The notes: generated from the sequence alone by a model not told the origin. DNA of 64,000 nucleotides from Gordionus sp. m RMFG-2023 (GCF_954871325.1 NC_088777.1:21925366-21989365), one strand, 5' to 3'. Shown: positions 45,601 to 55,436, numbered from the stretch's first letter. Made by a program: numbers and translations.

Positions 45601-48600
45601 GAAAAATTAATATCAAAATATTTTTAAAATAAAAATTAATATTAGGGCAGGTGCATGAAAACTTGCTTTTATCTTTCAACATTAATTATTATATTTTCTT
45701 GTAAGAGATATCGGAATCTTAACTATCTTTTTAGGAAATTTAATCATTAATTATAAAAACAACTAATTTTTACAAGTTATCAATATAGTAATAAGCCTAT
45801 CAAACGATCTATATAATATTTTTTCATGATAGTAATGCTGGAAAATCTTATTATTTATGTTTAAAAATGAAAAAAAGTTTGAAAAAATAATAATCTTAAC
45901 AAAACACGTTATTTTATAAAGGAGCGCCATCTATTTTTGAAAAAAATATTAATTTTTTGATTTTTTAAATCGTAATAACTAAAAAACTCACGGCTGTCCC
46001 AAGTTTAAATTTTTTATGAATAGATATAAGGTTAGAGAATAAGAAAATATTAATTTCAAAAAAATTTGGAAAGCGAAACACCTGGAGTTTTCATGTTTAA
46101 AATTTATAACGTAAATAAAAATCGCAACAATATTATTTCAAAAAAATCCTTAATATTTAATAAAAGGCCTTTAATAGAGTTACAAAATGACATATAACTT
46201 ATATTTTTAAAATCATTATTTTTTATCTTATCTCAATTTTAGAAAATCGTATTTTTCGAAAAAAGGTCATTTTGGCACTTTTGACCATTGATATCTCAGA
46301 AACTATGAGTACTAGGAGGCTAAAATTTTGGATTCTATGCTTTCTAATGATATTCTCTCAGCATGCAAAATTTTTTCGAAAAAAAGGTCGGGTCGAAAAG
46401 TTATCGATTTGATATGGAATTACATATCCACCATTCTTATAACATAGTAAAATTCCATGTTATACCATATTTTAATAATATGCTCTCTAGACTTGGTTTT
46501 TTTTCTTATTTTTTCTTAGTCGGAAGCACTTGATATCTCTATAATAAAAATTAAAAATATCATTAAAAAAATCTTATTATTTTTTTATGAATAGATAGAA
46601 AAATATATAAAGTAAAATAAAACTAAGAATTAAATTAAATAAAATAAATTATTAATTAAATTTATATAAGATATAATATATATTATATTTTTAAAACATA
46701 GCTTAAATATAGATATAGGCATGACAAAAGGCATTGTTGTTTAAAAGTTGTTTCTCTCTAAAATTCATAGCATCTATTATTGAACCAGCAAAGGGTGAAG
46801 TAAAATATAAATGTTTAATTTAACTTTTAGACATATGCCATAAAAATCCCCTAAGATTATCTACCCAAGTTGTAAGTTCTTGGTAGCTACTTTAATTGGT
46901 TTTAGGATATTTATCAACCCTATAATTGTGTCCCATTTCAAAGATGTAAAATAAAGTTTATGTATGATATACTGATAATTCCTCACACATATCTTTTAAT
47001 TCATTCAATCTCTCTTGCATGTCATAGGTTGATAACAATCTATGATAATCCAGATCTTTTTAAGTTAAATTTTTTTAGTATGATTGATATCTATTTTGTC
47101 TCCTTAGCTTCTTGAATGAAGCACGAGCATTAATAATTATATTAGAAACTGAGCAATTTTTTAATGCATGATCTACTTAAGTTATAAGGTATGAGATGCA
47201 CATCTTATATTTATAATATTATATTGGTAATCATTAAGATTGATTGTTAATTCATCAGGTACGTTTGTGTTACTAGTAGAAACATCATTCAAATTATCTA
47301 TATTTTGTATTTGTTGTTCTTCATCATTTTCAGACATTTGATTTTCTTCATTAGAAGCTCGGCCCGAAATTTTTTTATAAAGTTTTTCCCGGTCTGGCCC
47401 GAACCCGATTTTTTAAAAAATTTTGCCGGCCCGGCTCGATTTATTTGAATATAGAAATTAATTTTTATGATAACTCAAAATAAACGATATATGTTATTTG
47501 GCGTCCACTTTCTATAAATAAAATCACATATTTTATTTTACATAAAAAATTCAACTTAAAATTGATAAATTTAGATATATTTTAAAAAAATTCTAAGGCC
47601 CCACCCGACCCCGCCCGAATTTTCTTAAAAAATATTGGGCCCGGCCCTACTTTGCAGATCTCTAGTCTTCATCACTATTCTCTAAAAATAATTTTACTAT
47701 TATAATAATATTTGTCAGTTGTTATAGTGTATATTTGTAATGTTTTGATTTCATAATCATTTAATACTTTTATTAAAAGTATTTATTGTTATATCATAAT
47801 ATCTTATATATTTTAAAAGGTTATAATTTGAATATTATATTTATAATAGAATATTATAACTTTCCTACATTTAATATTATATTATCGAGGTTAATCAAAT
47901 TGCATATAAATTTGATAATTATATAAAAGTATATATATGCAAAAGAATTACAAATAAAATTCATTATTGTTTTTAAACGTTAATCGATATAAATATTTAT
48001 AAATATTCTGCATTGGGCCGTTCAAAAATTTCTTTAATTGCTGGTGTTCTCAAAACAATTTTTGCTTTTTGAATATTTATGAAGATTAATTCAAATAATG
48101 GACCTGTCTAGATAAGTAATACATTCATTTTTTAGAGATAGTATCTTACCATTTATTTCTTTGATTATATTTTGGTTTTAAAAGTATGAGTACATCTAGC
48201 AATTACATTCTTTGACTGTCTAATATGGGAGTGTGTTTAAATCGTTACAGTGGGTCTCTGATTAGTAAATTATGTTTATAAATAGATTTGCAAAAAATGG
48301 ACTTTGAATTTGGAAATTTTATTAAGTTAAAGAAGGGATGGTGAAGTATTTAAGTTTGGATAGTACAATTTTTACCTCTGATTAATAATATTAATATTAA
48401 TGATTAATTTTACACTGTAATACTTGATTTATTAATAGCTTGTTTGTATTTGATTAATATTTAGATAATAAGGTAAAAAGAACACTCTTTAAATTAGACA
48501 AACTTGGAAGAAATTCTCATGTTGCCACCAAAACATTCCAAGCACTACGAGCATTTATAAATGATGAATATAATCAGATTGAAATAGGGTTATTAAAACT

Positions 48601-48967
48601 TAATGATTACCTTAAAACTACTCTATCTGCTAATCATTCCTTCCACAAATTTCGATCGAGTCATTTCAAGAGGCAGATATTATCCTACAATCAACAAAAT
48701 ATTGTATACAACGATTTACAACCAGATGAAATATTCCCACCCTTGTTGATCGTATTATCATTTCATTCTTTGGAAGATCGTTTAGTCAAACATCGTTTTC
48801 ATAATCAACAATTAAGTCAAGAAAATCAGGATAAATTAAATTACCAGCCAGAATCACATAGAAAATGGGTACCTTTCAATAAATACGTCATTGAACCTAG
48901 TAAGGACGAAGTTCATAATAATCCAAGATCTAGATCTGCCAAATTGCGTTCAGCTTATTTAGTTTGA
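33695..48967 (+). CDS. METTL15: METTL15, mitochondrial rRNA cytosine-N4 methyltransferase (RsmH family)
   Basis: Uses S-adenosylmethionine to methylate a cytosine in the small-subunit mitochondrial rRNA (family knowledge: RsmH C1402 in bacteria, 12S rRNA in animals), aiding mitoribosome assembly. Exons inferred from GT-AG sites and phase: 33695-33763, 33809-33945, 33987-34166, 34204-34406, 48465-48967. They total 1092 nt, 363 residues, all in phase. Motifs: HNPVMVNEV (5-13), SAM loop [11 protein letters not shown] (27-37), LDQDPLAY (51-58), [13 protein letters not shown] (93-105), RGFSL and GPLNMRMD (119-126), [18 protein letters not shown] [24 protein letters not shown] (294-302), [12 protein letters not shown] (349-360). 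Human METTL15 is 407 residues. Oddities: Asn122 where the family has Asp (GPLDMRMD), no obvious mitochondrial presequence, and one intron of 14 kb. A GTAAGT site near 33591 hints at a 5' exon upstream. Confidence 0.93.
34620..35100. mobile_element. Possible decayed MITE
   Basis: A GC-richer left block (GGGCTGTCCCAAGGCCTGGGC near 34650, AAAGCCCAATC near 34737) and a right block (TTTGGGCATGGAC near 35043, GTAGATCTC near 35083) enclose AT-rich sequence. Complementarity between the blocks is only partial and no TSD was found. Confidence 0.3.
35360..36000 (-). pseudogene. hAT transposase C-terminal fragment
   Basis: Minus strand. AVPATQISV followed, after a frameshift, by [17 protein letters not shown] and [13 protein letters not shown] ending near 35652. 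This is the hAT C-terminal dimerisation region and resembles the copy at 36659-38302. A CAGGGATCCAAATC stretch near 35366 may be the terminus of this element. It is cut off on the right by the long-TIR transposon. Confidence 0.65.
36022..36290. repeat. Left long TIR, outer piece
   Basis: Contains CTGAGAGAATATCATTAGAAA and GAGATATCAATGGTCAAAA, both found inverted near 46360 and 46290. It ends at the hAT insertion point. Confidence 0.85.
36291..38491 (+). mobile_element. hAT transposon 1, nearly complete, inserted in the left long TIR
   Basis: Ends CAGGGATGTGAACCCGGACC and GGTTCACATCCCTG, flanked by perfect 8-bp TSDs GTTTTTAT (36283-36290 and 38492-38499). The right long TIR keeps the uninterrupted version of the site (GCGATTTTTATTTAC in the same sense), so it is a natural empty-site control. 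Subterminal sequence is rich in GGACCC/GGGTCC blocks. Length 2201 bp with a transposase gene bearing one in-frame stop. It is the youngest-looking element here. Confidence 0.93.
36659..38302 (+). pseudogene. Transposase of hAT 1 (one in-frame stop)
   Basis: Reading from [13 protein letters not shown] (36659) through [14 protein letters not shown] (catalytic-core Asp, near 37080), a [12 protein letters not shown] stretch (37258), a TRWSS motif and a C-terminal dimerisation part (AVPATQ, then [15 protein letters not shown]). The last exon follows a 42-nt GT-AG intron (38138-38179) and ends at 38302. A TAA at 36971-36973 interrupts the frame once; the reading frame is the same on both sides. No BED zinc finger precedes the start, so an N-terminal exon may be missing or upstream. 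The family acts as a nuclear cut-and-paste transposase. Apart from the stop it looks whole (about 530 residues). Confidence 0.88.
38492..38790. repeat. Left long TIR, inner piece
   Basis: Contains CTCCAGGTGTTTTGCTTTCC and GGGACAGCCATGGG; inverted counterparts lie near 46080 and 46000. Confidence 0.85.
39060..39911 (-). pseudogene. Long-TIR transposon gene, C-terminal part
   Basis: Minus strand. [17 protein letters not shown] (near 39900), [27 protein letters not shown] (near 39650), [16 protein letters not shown] and [17 protein letters not shown], reaching about 39240. Conserved Asp residues in CDFSE and FSDGS, spaced as in RNase-H-fold transposases, are candidate catalytic positions; this is inference. 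The upstream part continues at 42834-42879 ([11 protein letters not shown]) and at 44391-45560. The gene is thus broken by two hAT insertions and by frame shifts. Confidence 0.7.
39911..42833 (-). mobile_element. hAT transposon 2 with TAGCGCGCTA iterons
   Basis: Ends CAGAGTTGTTAATCGCTAC and GTAGCGCGCTA...GTTAAAG inverted (AACAACTCTG at 42833). The flanking direct repeat is GAAAAG (39905-39910 and 42834-42839), shorter than the usual 8 bp. The palindrome AGTAGCGCGCTACC recurs at both ends. It encodes a minus-strand transposase. It is inserted in the coding part of the long-TIR transposon, whose reading resumes at both edges. Confidence 0.85.
40187..42584 (-). pseudogene. Transposase of hAT 2
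   Basis: Minus strand, several exons or broken pieces. The N-terminus is at 42584 ([16 protein letters not shown]), with a degenerate BED-finger region ([14 protein letters not shown]). Next comes 41932-42159 ([24 protein letters not shown] with the first catalytic-type Asp). [15 protein letters not shown] stretch lies near 41700-41745 with the second Asp. The C-terminal end at 40187-40600 shows [14 protein letters not shown], the dimerisation motif. This layout (BED, DUF659-like, C-terminal dimerisation) is that of animal BED-type hATs. Frame interruptions between the blocks could be short introns or damage; I cannot separate the two everywhere. Confidence 0.78.
42834..42879 (-). other. 46-bp sliver of the long-TIR gene between two hATs
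   Basis: Minus-strand reading [11 protein letters not shown] leads directly into the frame that resumes at 39905 beyond hAT 2. It shows that the two hATs landed 46 bp apart in the same coding region. Confidence 0.8.
42880..44390 (-). mobile_element. hAT transposon 3, relative of hAT 2 with shortened interior
   Basis: Ends CAGTGTTGTTAAACGCTAC and GCGCTATTTTATCAACACTC. TATTTT flanks both sides (42874-42879 and 44392-44397) as a probable partial TSD. It has the same AGTAGCGCGCTA iterons as hAT 2. It is 1.5 kb against 2.9 kb, and lacks the transposase C-terminal half, so it is an internal-deletion derivative of a sister family. Confidence 0.82.
43140..44212 (-). pseudogene. Truncated transposase of hAT 3
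   Basis: Minus strand. The N-terminal BED-like finger ([19 protein letters not shown]) is at 43982-44212. The region [13 protein letters not shown] is at 43476-43757. [15 protein letters not shown] stretch lies near 43170-43215. The catalytic-type Asp of TDNGSN (present in hAT 2) is Asn here. There is no C-terminal dimerisation domain. It could not act alone. Confidence 0.78.
44391..45560 (-). pseudogene. Long-TIR transposon gene, N-terminal part
   Basis: Minus strand. A Cys-pair segment (ICVKCRK) and WMTQYSNIE lie near 45480. [18 protein letters not shown] is near 45060, then [18 protein letters not shown] near 44960. [20 protein letters not shown] lies near 44500, followed by [10 protein letters not shown] at the hAT 3 edge. 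Order and motifs fit the Cc8L18.2-like proteins as I remember them (inference, not searched). Several stops and shifts are present. Confidence 0.65.
45824..46409. repeat. Right long TIR (uninterrupted)
   Basis: Inverted match of 36022-36290 plus 38492-38790. It keeps the empty site where hAT 1 inserted on the other side. Confidence 0.87.
46430..47356. other. AT-rich intronic stretch with faint element debris
   Basis: Short minus-strand open pieces near 46740-46900 and 47010-47160 look hAT-like in composition, but I could not confirm a motif. Otherwise AT-rich. Confidence 0.35.
47357..47665. repeat. GC-rich CCCG repeat block
   Basis: Clusters of GGCCCGAA, GCCGGCCCGGC and GCCCGGCCC at both ends of an AT-rich core, ending CAGATCTCTAG. 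It looks like a small hAT-type non-autonomous element with family-specific GGCCCG iterons; ends not proven. Confidence 0.4.
48465..48967 (+). CDS. METTL15: METTL15 last exon (exon 5)
   Basis: 503 nt, open throughout. It carries [19 protein letters not shown], an insertion of about 65 residues that is not present in human METTL15, then [15 protein letters not shown] and the C-terminal [15 protein letters not shown] before TGA at 48965-48967. These last two motifs are RsmH-family hallmarks. It lies 14 kb from exon 4, so gene finders could call it as a separate gene. Confidence 0.92.
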
Positions 48968-50193
48968 TATATTTTATATTTGTTGCAACTTTTTTTGATA
49001 ATCACTGCTATTGAAATAATAACAAAATTATATTTCTCGTTCTAAATTTCTAAAATATATGAAATTGGCCATGTGCTATAATATCGGTTAATGATAGATG
49101 CTGCGTGCTGCTTATATCAAATTGGTATTTTGTTTATTTTTCATTTGGCAAATTTATTTATAATATATATTTAAAAAATTGTGATTTTTGGAAATGTCTG
49201 TGTCCTAGTCGATAAGAGTCGTTTCCAATTATATTTTAACTTTCACCTGGTGGTAAGCTTCTCTAATATATCTTTCCATTTTTTGATGTCTTATTTAATT
49301 TTTATTTGGTGATTTTAGTTTTTACTTTATGGGACCATTGAAATTTTGGCTCCACTCTGCCATTTATCCATCACTTTTAAGCTCTTAACTTTATTTCCGA
49401 TCCCCATATCACCGTAGTTAATTTACTATGATTTTTTTTATATGTATTACTTTTAAACTTTCTAGTATATATATATTTTTCATCTTATCGCTTTTGGTTA
49501 CCCCATCATCCTCAGCATTCCTAGCTCTATTATCTGTAAGCTAATCCTTGCTTTGGTATGTTTTTTTTAAACTATACAGGATAGTTGTACTATATTATTT
49601 TATTTAAATTAATTCTTGCAATCTTTTATATACTTAAATTTATAGGTTACCGTTGTACGTAAACGTCTTTTTTTATATTTTGTTTCCATAATAATTATTA
49701 AAAAAATATTATTGCCCTTTTTTTAAACCATTTTGAACATATTCCCATTTAAAACGAACATTTATTAAAAAATATAATTTTTACTCTAAACTTATAATTT
49801 ATTTAACGAATATCAGCTGAATATTGATTAAATTATTTTAAAAAATTACAAATAAATTTTTGCTTAATTTAGTGCATAAATGGCAGGGTTGTGTATTTGA
49901 CCGGCCAAATACGATTCTGTCAATGGACTGACATTTACCATCAAATACGGTCTAATTCAAATACATGTTTTTTAAGACAATATTAACTTTATTTTATATA
50001 TAATTGTAAAATGAATCTATAATATTAATTCCATAATATTTTTAAATTCATTGTTATTCAATAACTAATATTTCGCTCTCCTTGGCAGATCTTGTTCAAT
50101 TTATATTCAATATTATCATTTTCTATAATATTTTTTAATCAATTTTCCTGTTGTCGATGTTTTATTCCCATATATATCTTTTTTAAAATATGT
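48968..50193. other. AT-rich region downstream of METTL15
   Basis: No gene recognised. A short palindromic patch (TATTTGACCGGCCAAATA) lies near 49895 and is followed by CAAATACGGTC; it may be a relic of a small element. Confidence 0.5.
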
Positions 50194-50670
50194 ATATATG
50201 GTGAATTCCATATCAAATCAACCAAAGTTTCTATCCGACCCCCTCAGAAATCCCAGTCTAGGATTTTGTACAAATATAAAGCAGTCTGGTTTACATCTAC
50301 AGATTTTATTTTTAAAAAAGTACCTTTTTCTATGGCTATTTTTGGTTTTGGGTATTAGTCGAGTTTCTATCACATTTATTTATATGTCAAATTAAAGAAC
50401 TATTATTAATCTATATAATAAAATTTATATTATTTCTCTTTAATTTATTTTTGCGATATTTGAAAATAAATGAAATGTATTTTGTCAAAGTACCATTTTC
50501 TCGCTTTTTAAACCCCCATCTCTTAGCGAGTAAATGGTGTAATGAAGTGTAAATTTAATTATTTTCATATTTATAGCATATATTACCAATGTACATAATT
50601 TAAAAAAATTTTGAGAGGATCTGGTTGAGACCTTTTATGGTTGATTTGATATGTAATTCACCATATATAT
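50194..50670. mobile_element. MITE with ends like the long-TIR transposon
   Basis: Inverted ends of about 30 bp: ATATGGTGAATTCCATATC and its complement (GATATGTAATTCACCATAT). The core AATTCCATATCAAATC also occurs at the right end of the 36.0-46.4 kb transposon. No coding capacity. Confidence 0.7.
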
Positions 50671-50742
50671 TAAATTTACTCATGTTTATGTATATCTTCT
50701 AACTCACGATGTTTTATTTCATAAACAAAGGGATGCTCAAAC

Positions 50743-50956
50743 TAATATTGTTAAACAACTCGTTTTGAGCCTATTTTTTAAAACGGTTAACTCAATATTT
50801 CATCCAGAAAAATATTACGCAAACCTGAAGATTTTGCTCATAGAAGGAACAAAGGTCTAGACATATATTATCTATCGAGGCTTAGGCAATATTTTTTCTG
50901 GCTAACATTAAGTTAGCCGTTTTTCTTGGCTCAAAACGAGCAGTTTAACAACACTA
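50743..50956. mobile_element. 214-bp hAT MITE, AGTGTTGTTAA group
   Basis: Ends TAATATTGTTAAACAACTC and GTTTAACAACACTA with perfect 8-bp TSDs GCTCAAAC (50735-50742 and 50957-50964). Subterminal GGCTCAAAACGAGC and TTTTGAGCC blocks are shared with the copy at 60130. Confidence 0.92.
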
Positions 50957-51099
50957 GCTCAAACCTATTCCAAGCTCCCAGAATAAAATTGATGATTGAC
51001 ATTATCTTGATATTCGACATTTATCAATTATTTTATTGTCATACGATGTTTAATAAAATTAAATATAATGTAAAACTACTAATCGAGATCTTCAATCAA

Positions 51100-51470
51100 T
51101 TGCTGAACCCAAATCGACCAATTTCTTTCTGAAGTAGTAAGGAAAAGTTATAGTAAAATATCACTTCTATTAAAGGACATTGAGAGCAAAGCTCATTCCA
51201 CTAACTTGAGGTCCGAATCTTATTGTTTCTTATGGGAGTTACTGCTTTCCACATAATTTGTTATTAAACTTGCCGCTTTTACTTCTTAAATTTATGTATC
51301 ATTTGAAATATTTGGATCATCACTTATTTGTTAAATGTCTAATTCTTGTATTATATCATATCCTTCAATAAATTATCTAGCAGTAAGATGCTCTCCTTGA
51401 TATTGAGGACTCAATAAGTAAGCAGCATTCGACATATGCAATTTCATTGATCTGAAAAATTATTTTAGCA
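51100..51470 (-). pseudogene. hAT transposase remnant
   Basis: Minus-strand reading HMSNAAYLLSPQYQGEHLTAR then FIEGYDIIQEL, typical of the late catalytic region of BED-type hATs. Heavily interrupted. Confidence 0.5.
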
Positions 51471-51807
51471 AATAAATTTATTTAGAATTATTTAAAATGA
51501 TTTTATAGATATTCGGCTGATTTTTATTTAATAAATTATGGTTAGTGTAAAAAATTATATTTTTTAATATATGCTCGTTTTAAATGGGAATTAGATCAAA
51601 AGAATGAAAATAGGGGTAATGAATGACATTATTATTCTTTTTTCTATGATGTTCGAAATGAATGGAAACAAAATATTGTTTACATATTATATTCTCATAA
51701 GAGTTTCTGTTGGACTGTACCCATATAAAAATATTGAATATATACAAACTATTATTATATTTTTTTACAAAAGTGTCTAAGAATGAAAGAAATATATATT
51801 TGAAAGT

Positions 51808-53300
51808 CTAAAAAGATGGTATTAAATAAGGTGAAAATTTCATGTCAAGGATTCGTTTATAAGCATGGCAGCTAAGCAGTGTAGGCGTAGGGAAGCAACC
51901 GGCTTTGACTGCGTCCATATAATCTGCATCAAGTCCTGCCAAATATCTTTTTAAGATACGTTCGTAGTCTAGACAGGAACATATGGAAGAAAGAATTTCG
52001 AACATGTTTAAATCAAAATCGATACCTCCATGCTTTAGAAGGTATAAATATTGATCGATCAAATCTAATAGGTCAAAATCTTTGTCTTTTGTTGTGTTTT
52101 TAAAAAATATATGATTTAACTAGACAACATTGATGGTAAATAAAGTATACCTTTTAAATTATCCAGCAGCCATTTAAAAAAATTTATATACCTATATTAA
52201 TTAGTAAAAAATATTTTATAATAGTATTATTCATACTTAGATTTTCTATCATCTAATTTACTATGCCTAATAAAAATTTAAAATTTTTTTTATCAATAAA
52301 ATTGTTATTTTACTTTATTCGATCATCTTTATTCTTTTTAAAGCTACTAGCGTTCATTGAGAATCTTCGAGTTACATTTTCAGCATTAAGACTGAGAATT
52401 TAATATAGGAGTCATATATTTTTTTACATAATTGAAAAAGTTATTTAGATAATATGATTTATATTAATAATAGAGAAATAACAATTATCATTTATGCTAC
52501 ATAAAAATTTACCAAATTTAATAAACGTTTTAAACACAAACTTATAAGTAATGGTTCTCCATAAATAGTATATATCGCTATCAGATTTGCGTCTTTTTGG
52601 AGGGCTGAACATTTTTGTCGATCTTTAAAATATGAATAAAACATGTTTGTATATTTTTTAAGAATGTTTATCATATGATCAAGAATATATATTGTAAGGA
52701 TATGATTTTGTTTCAATTGTAAATTTATTCGAAATTCTAGTCTAGCTTAACAATCAAATTATAAATATTGCTTTTATAAACTAATTCATTTTTTAAATAT
52801 AAAAATAATATAACCTGTTAAAGCCAAATACTTTTTTGTTTATGATTCCTTCCGATGGCCAAGGTCTAAAAAAAATATTTTCGCCAAGAATTTTTTTTCT
52901 GAAAATAAAAATAAAGTTTTCATTATGTATATAATAATGTTTTATAAAATAAGAGAATATTTTAGGACAGGAGGTTGTAAAAATCCAATAACATTAAAAA
53001 AAATTTCATCTGAATTTATACTGGGATTTCTGTCATGATTATAAAGTATACATCTATTTTTATTTTCAGAAATTACACGCTACAATAAATATTATAAAGA
53101 TGTTCATCACAATATTGGTTACTTTTCCTTTTTTTATTAGTTCAATCTGCCTATTAAAATACCTTATTGGCCAAAATAAATATCTCATTAAGCCCAACTT
53201 TACTTTAGCACACAAAATATATTATAACATCAGACTAATGGTATCTCATTGGGTTGTAAAACGTGCGCTTTTTTTACAAAGAACTTTTTTCTGAAAATTT
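51808..53300 (-). CDS. Unidentified multi-exon host gene
   Basis: Minus strand. Successive open blocks have GT-AG borders and short introns. They are a block near 53216-53090 (GLMRYLFWPIRYFNRQ), 53040-52975 (NSDEIFFNVIGFLQPP), 52905-52820 (ILGENIFFRPWPSEGI, GFNR), 52735-52515 (LTIYILDHMINIL, KCSALQKDANLIAIY, GEPLLISLCLKRLLNL), 52385-52310 (LNAENVTRRFSMNASSFKKN), 52190-52147 (YINFFKWLLDNLK) and 52100-51808 (HGGIDFDLNMFEIL, LDADYMDAVKAGCFPTP, stop at 51808). Normal amino-acid balance and phase agreement between the last two blocks argue for a real helical, probably cytoplasmic protein. I do not recognise the family. A further upstream exon may lie at about 53710-53640. Confidence 0.6.
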
Positions 53301-53739
53301 TATATACATCCTCGATCATTTTGGATTTATAGTATGATTGCAAACACGTAAATTTAATCTTATATTTCTATATTATACTCTACAATTGATAAAAATTCTA
53401 TTTACAAACAAGCAAAAATAAAGGTCAATTAGTAGGTTATCTAGAAGGAGCCATAATTGTAATTAAAATTTTCTATTTACTTCTTTTTTTTGGAAGAAAG
53501 AGAAATTCGATCCACTCATTTGAAAAAGCCTTGATTTTACAGTTCAATAAATGTGTTTAAGGGCAAAATTATTTATTGGTGGGCAGAACAATTGGGGTAA
53601 AAATAAAGTTAGTTTAATATATTTCTTTATCTTTCTTGATACGTCTGATATTAATGATTTTGTATTTTTCTCTAATGGAAATGAGGAAAGTGAAGTTCTA
53701 ATAAGGGGGATTTTGTCTCTAGTCAATTAATCAGATCTC

Positions 53740-54190
53740 ATATTGTCCTCTAATGATAAATTTACCCTTTTTACATATTTGGTATTCGACTGTGAACCAC
53801 TTTTAGGCACCAACTAAGACATGACGTGAAAACGGCCTATAATGTGTTTACTGTTTAGTTCATGCTCCCATTAGACATAACTAATGTGTTGTAATTATGG
53901 CTGGGCAAATTTTCAGAATGATGTATTAGTATGTAAATACACCTCAAAAAAATATTTTAATATAAATATAAATACATTTAAAAAAATGTATTTGATATAT
54001 ATAAATTATAAATACCCTCAAAACAATTTCTAAAATGTATTTAAATATTTTAAGGAATACTTTTTGTATATGTATTTACTTGTAATAATATTTTTATTAA
54101 CCACTAAAAATAAAATAATTATGTAAATAAAAGTATCGTATTAAAAAATTTACAGTTATTTTATTGCAACTTCAGTAATACAAATATTTA
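53740..54190. other. AT-rich intergenic stretch
   Basis: No gene. AATACATTT/AAATGTATT stretches near 53970 are self-complementary and may be a small decayed element. Confidence 0.4.
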
Positions 54191-54194
54191 TAAG

Positions 54195-54910
54195 AGGGAC
54201 CTGCAGGTGCAGATCAAAGCCAGGTCCTTAACGGCCCTTGTGTATTAATTTTTTAAAAAATTAAACTCGGACCGGACTTTTTTATCAACCAGAACTGGGA
54301 TGGAAATTATTTTCTATAAACCCGGACCCGGTCAAAAATAAAAAATTTGGGTGGTCGAATTAAAACTCGAATATTATGTATAATAATAATAAAAAGTTGG
54401 GTATTAATTTTTTAAAAAATTAAACTCGGACCGGACTTTTTTATCAACCAGAATTGGGATGGAAATTATTTTCTATAAACCCGGACCCGCTCAAAAATAA
54501 AAAATTTGGGTGGTCGAATTAAAACTCAACTATTATGTATAATAATAATAAAAAGTAAAAACTATATTATAGAATTTCAAAACTCTTTATATCTTTAAAA
54601 AATACTTAACTAATTTATAAAATAAAAGTAAAGTAAAATAGTTTTAAATTATTCACTAATTAAAATAATTTTTAATTTTACTTCTAATCAAAAATTATAC
54701 AGACTATAACAAAGAAAGTTACTATTTAAACTAACCAAATCCAACTAATATTACTGGTAATTTTTTTTATAGAATATAAAATATTAGAAAATAATTTAAA
54801 ATATAATTAACCACATTTTAAAAACAGGCCGATATATTTTTATTTAAAAACCCGAGTCGTAAATTCTTTACACGGGTTGAGTCTGAAAATTAGGTCTCTG
54901 GTTTATTACT
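54195..54910. mobile_element. Probable non-autonomous element with a 159-bp tandem duplication
   Basis: Two near-identical 159-bp units start at 54242 and 54401 and contain AACTCGGACCGGAC, CCCGGACCCG and GGGTGGTCGAATTAAAACTC. Possible ends are AGAGGGACCTG on the left and AGGTCTCTGG on the right. No TSD was confirmed. Confidence 0.5.
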
Positions 54911-55436
54911 GCTGAATGCCACATAGTATCTTGATTTTTCTCCCTTAACTCTAATCACAAAATTAATATTTAATAAATCTAATTTATAAAAATTAATCCT
55001 TTTAAGTCCTGTGAGCTAATTTGACATCATCATATTGCATGTTATTTTTTAGTGTTAAAAACCACTCAATGATTTAATTTAATTTAACATTTTAAAATAA
55101 ATATAGAATGTATCCAATCATATTTTTTCAATAATCAAAAAAAATATGCTTTTGTTTTTATTTTATGATCACATAACTTTTGACTATATTTCCGTTTCGA
55201 TTTTTTCTAAATTACTTGATTTTACATATTATTTAAATATATTTTAATTGAAAAATTCTGAAAAGTGTTAATTTTATAAAAAAGAGAAAATATTTAAGTA
55301 TATCATGAATTTATATTTTTTTTAAATTTTAATAATTTTTGTAAATATAATTTTAAAATTATGATCCCAAATTAATTCATTGGGAATTTAATAAGCTATT
55401 TTATTAATATTGAATTTATATATTTTATTTTTATAG
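54911..55436. other. AT-rich stretch, nothing recognised
   Basis: Very AT-rich with no paired ends or coding signal. Confidence 0.6.

Larger units (their letters stand above)
36022..46409 (-). mobile_element. DNA transposon with ~580-bp terminal inverted repeats
   Basis: The left repeat is 36022-36290 plus 38492-38790, split by a hAT. The right repeat is 45824-46409. They match closely over nearly 570-590 bp, from ATCGATAAC at the outside to TATCATGA at the inside. Without the three hAT insertions the element is about 3.8 kb. It holds one minus-strand gene (about 45560 down to 39060). The outer end may extend to about 46421, where GATTTGATATGGAATTAC matches the termini of the MITE at 50194-50670. 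I recall its protein as the uncharacterised Cc8L18.2-like family of arthropods and cnidarians; the transposon superfamily is not certain. Confidence 0.75.
34407..48464 (+). other. 14-kb intron 4 of METTL15
   Basis: Donor AAAG|GTAATT at 34407 and acceptor ATTTAG|AT at 48464. The phases agree (one base before, two after, giving GAC). The other three introns are 45, 41 and 37 nt. Nearly all identifiable content is transposons in both orientations, with no host exon seen inside. The intron must be spliced out across about 14 kb for the gene to work. The open frames and motifs suggest it still does. Confidence 0.88.

Noticed and set aside
48743-48967. Stand-alone small gene
   Set aside because: It is the in-phase end of METTL15 exon 5; the LSFHSLEDR and SAKLRSA motifs belong to the RsmH family.
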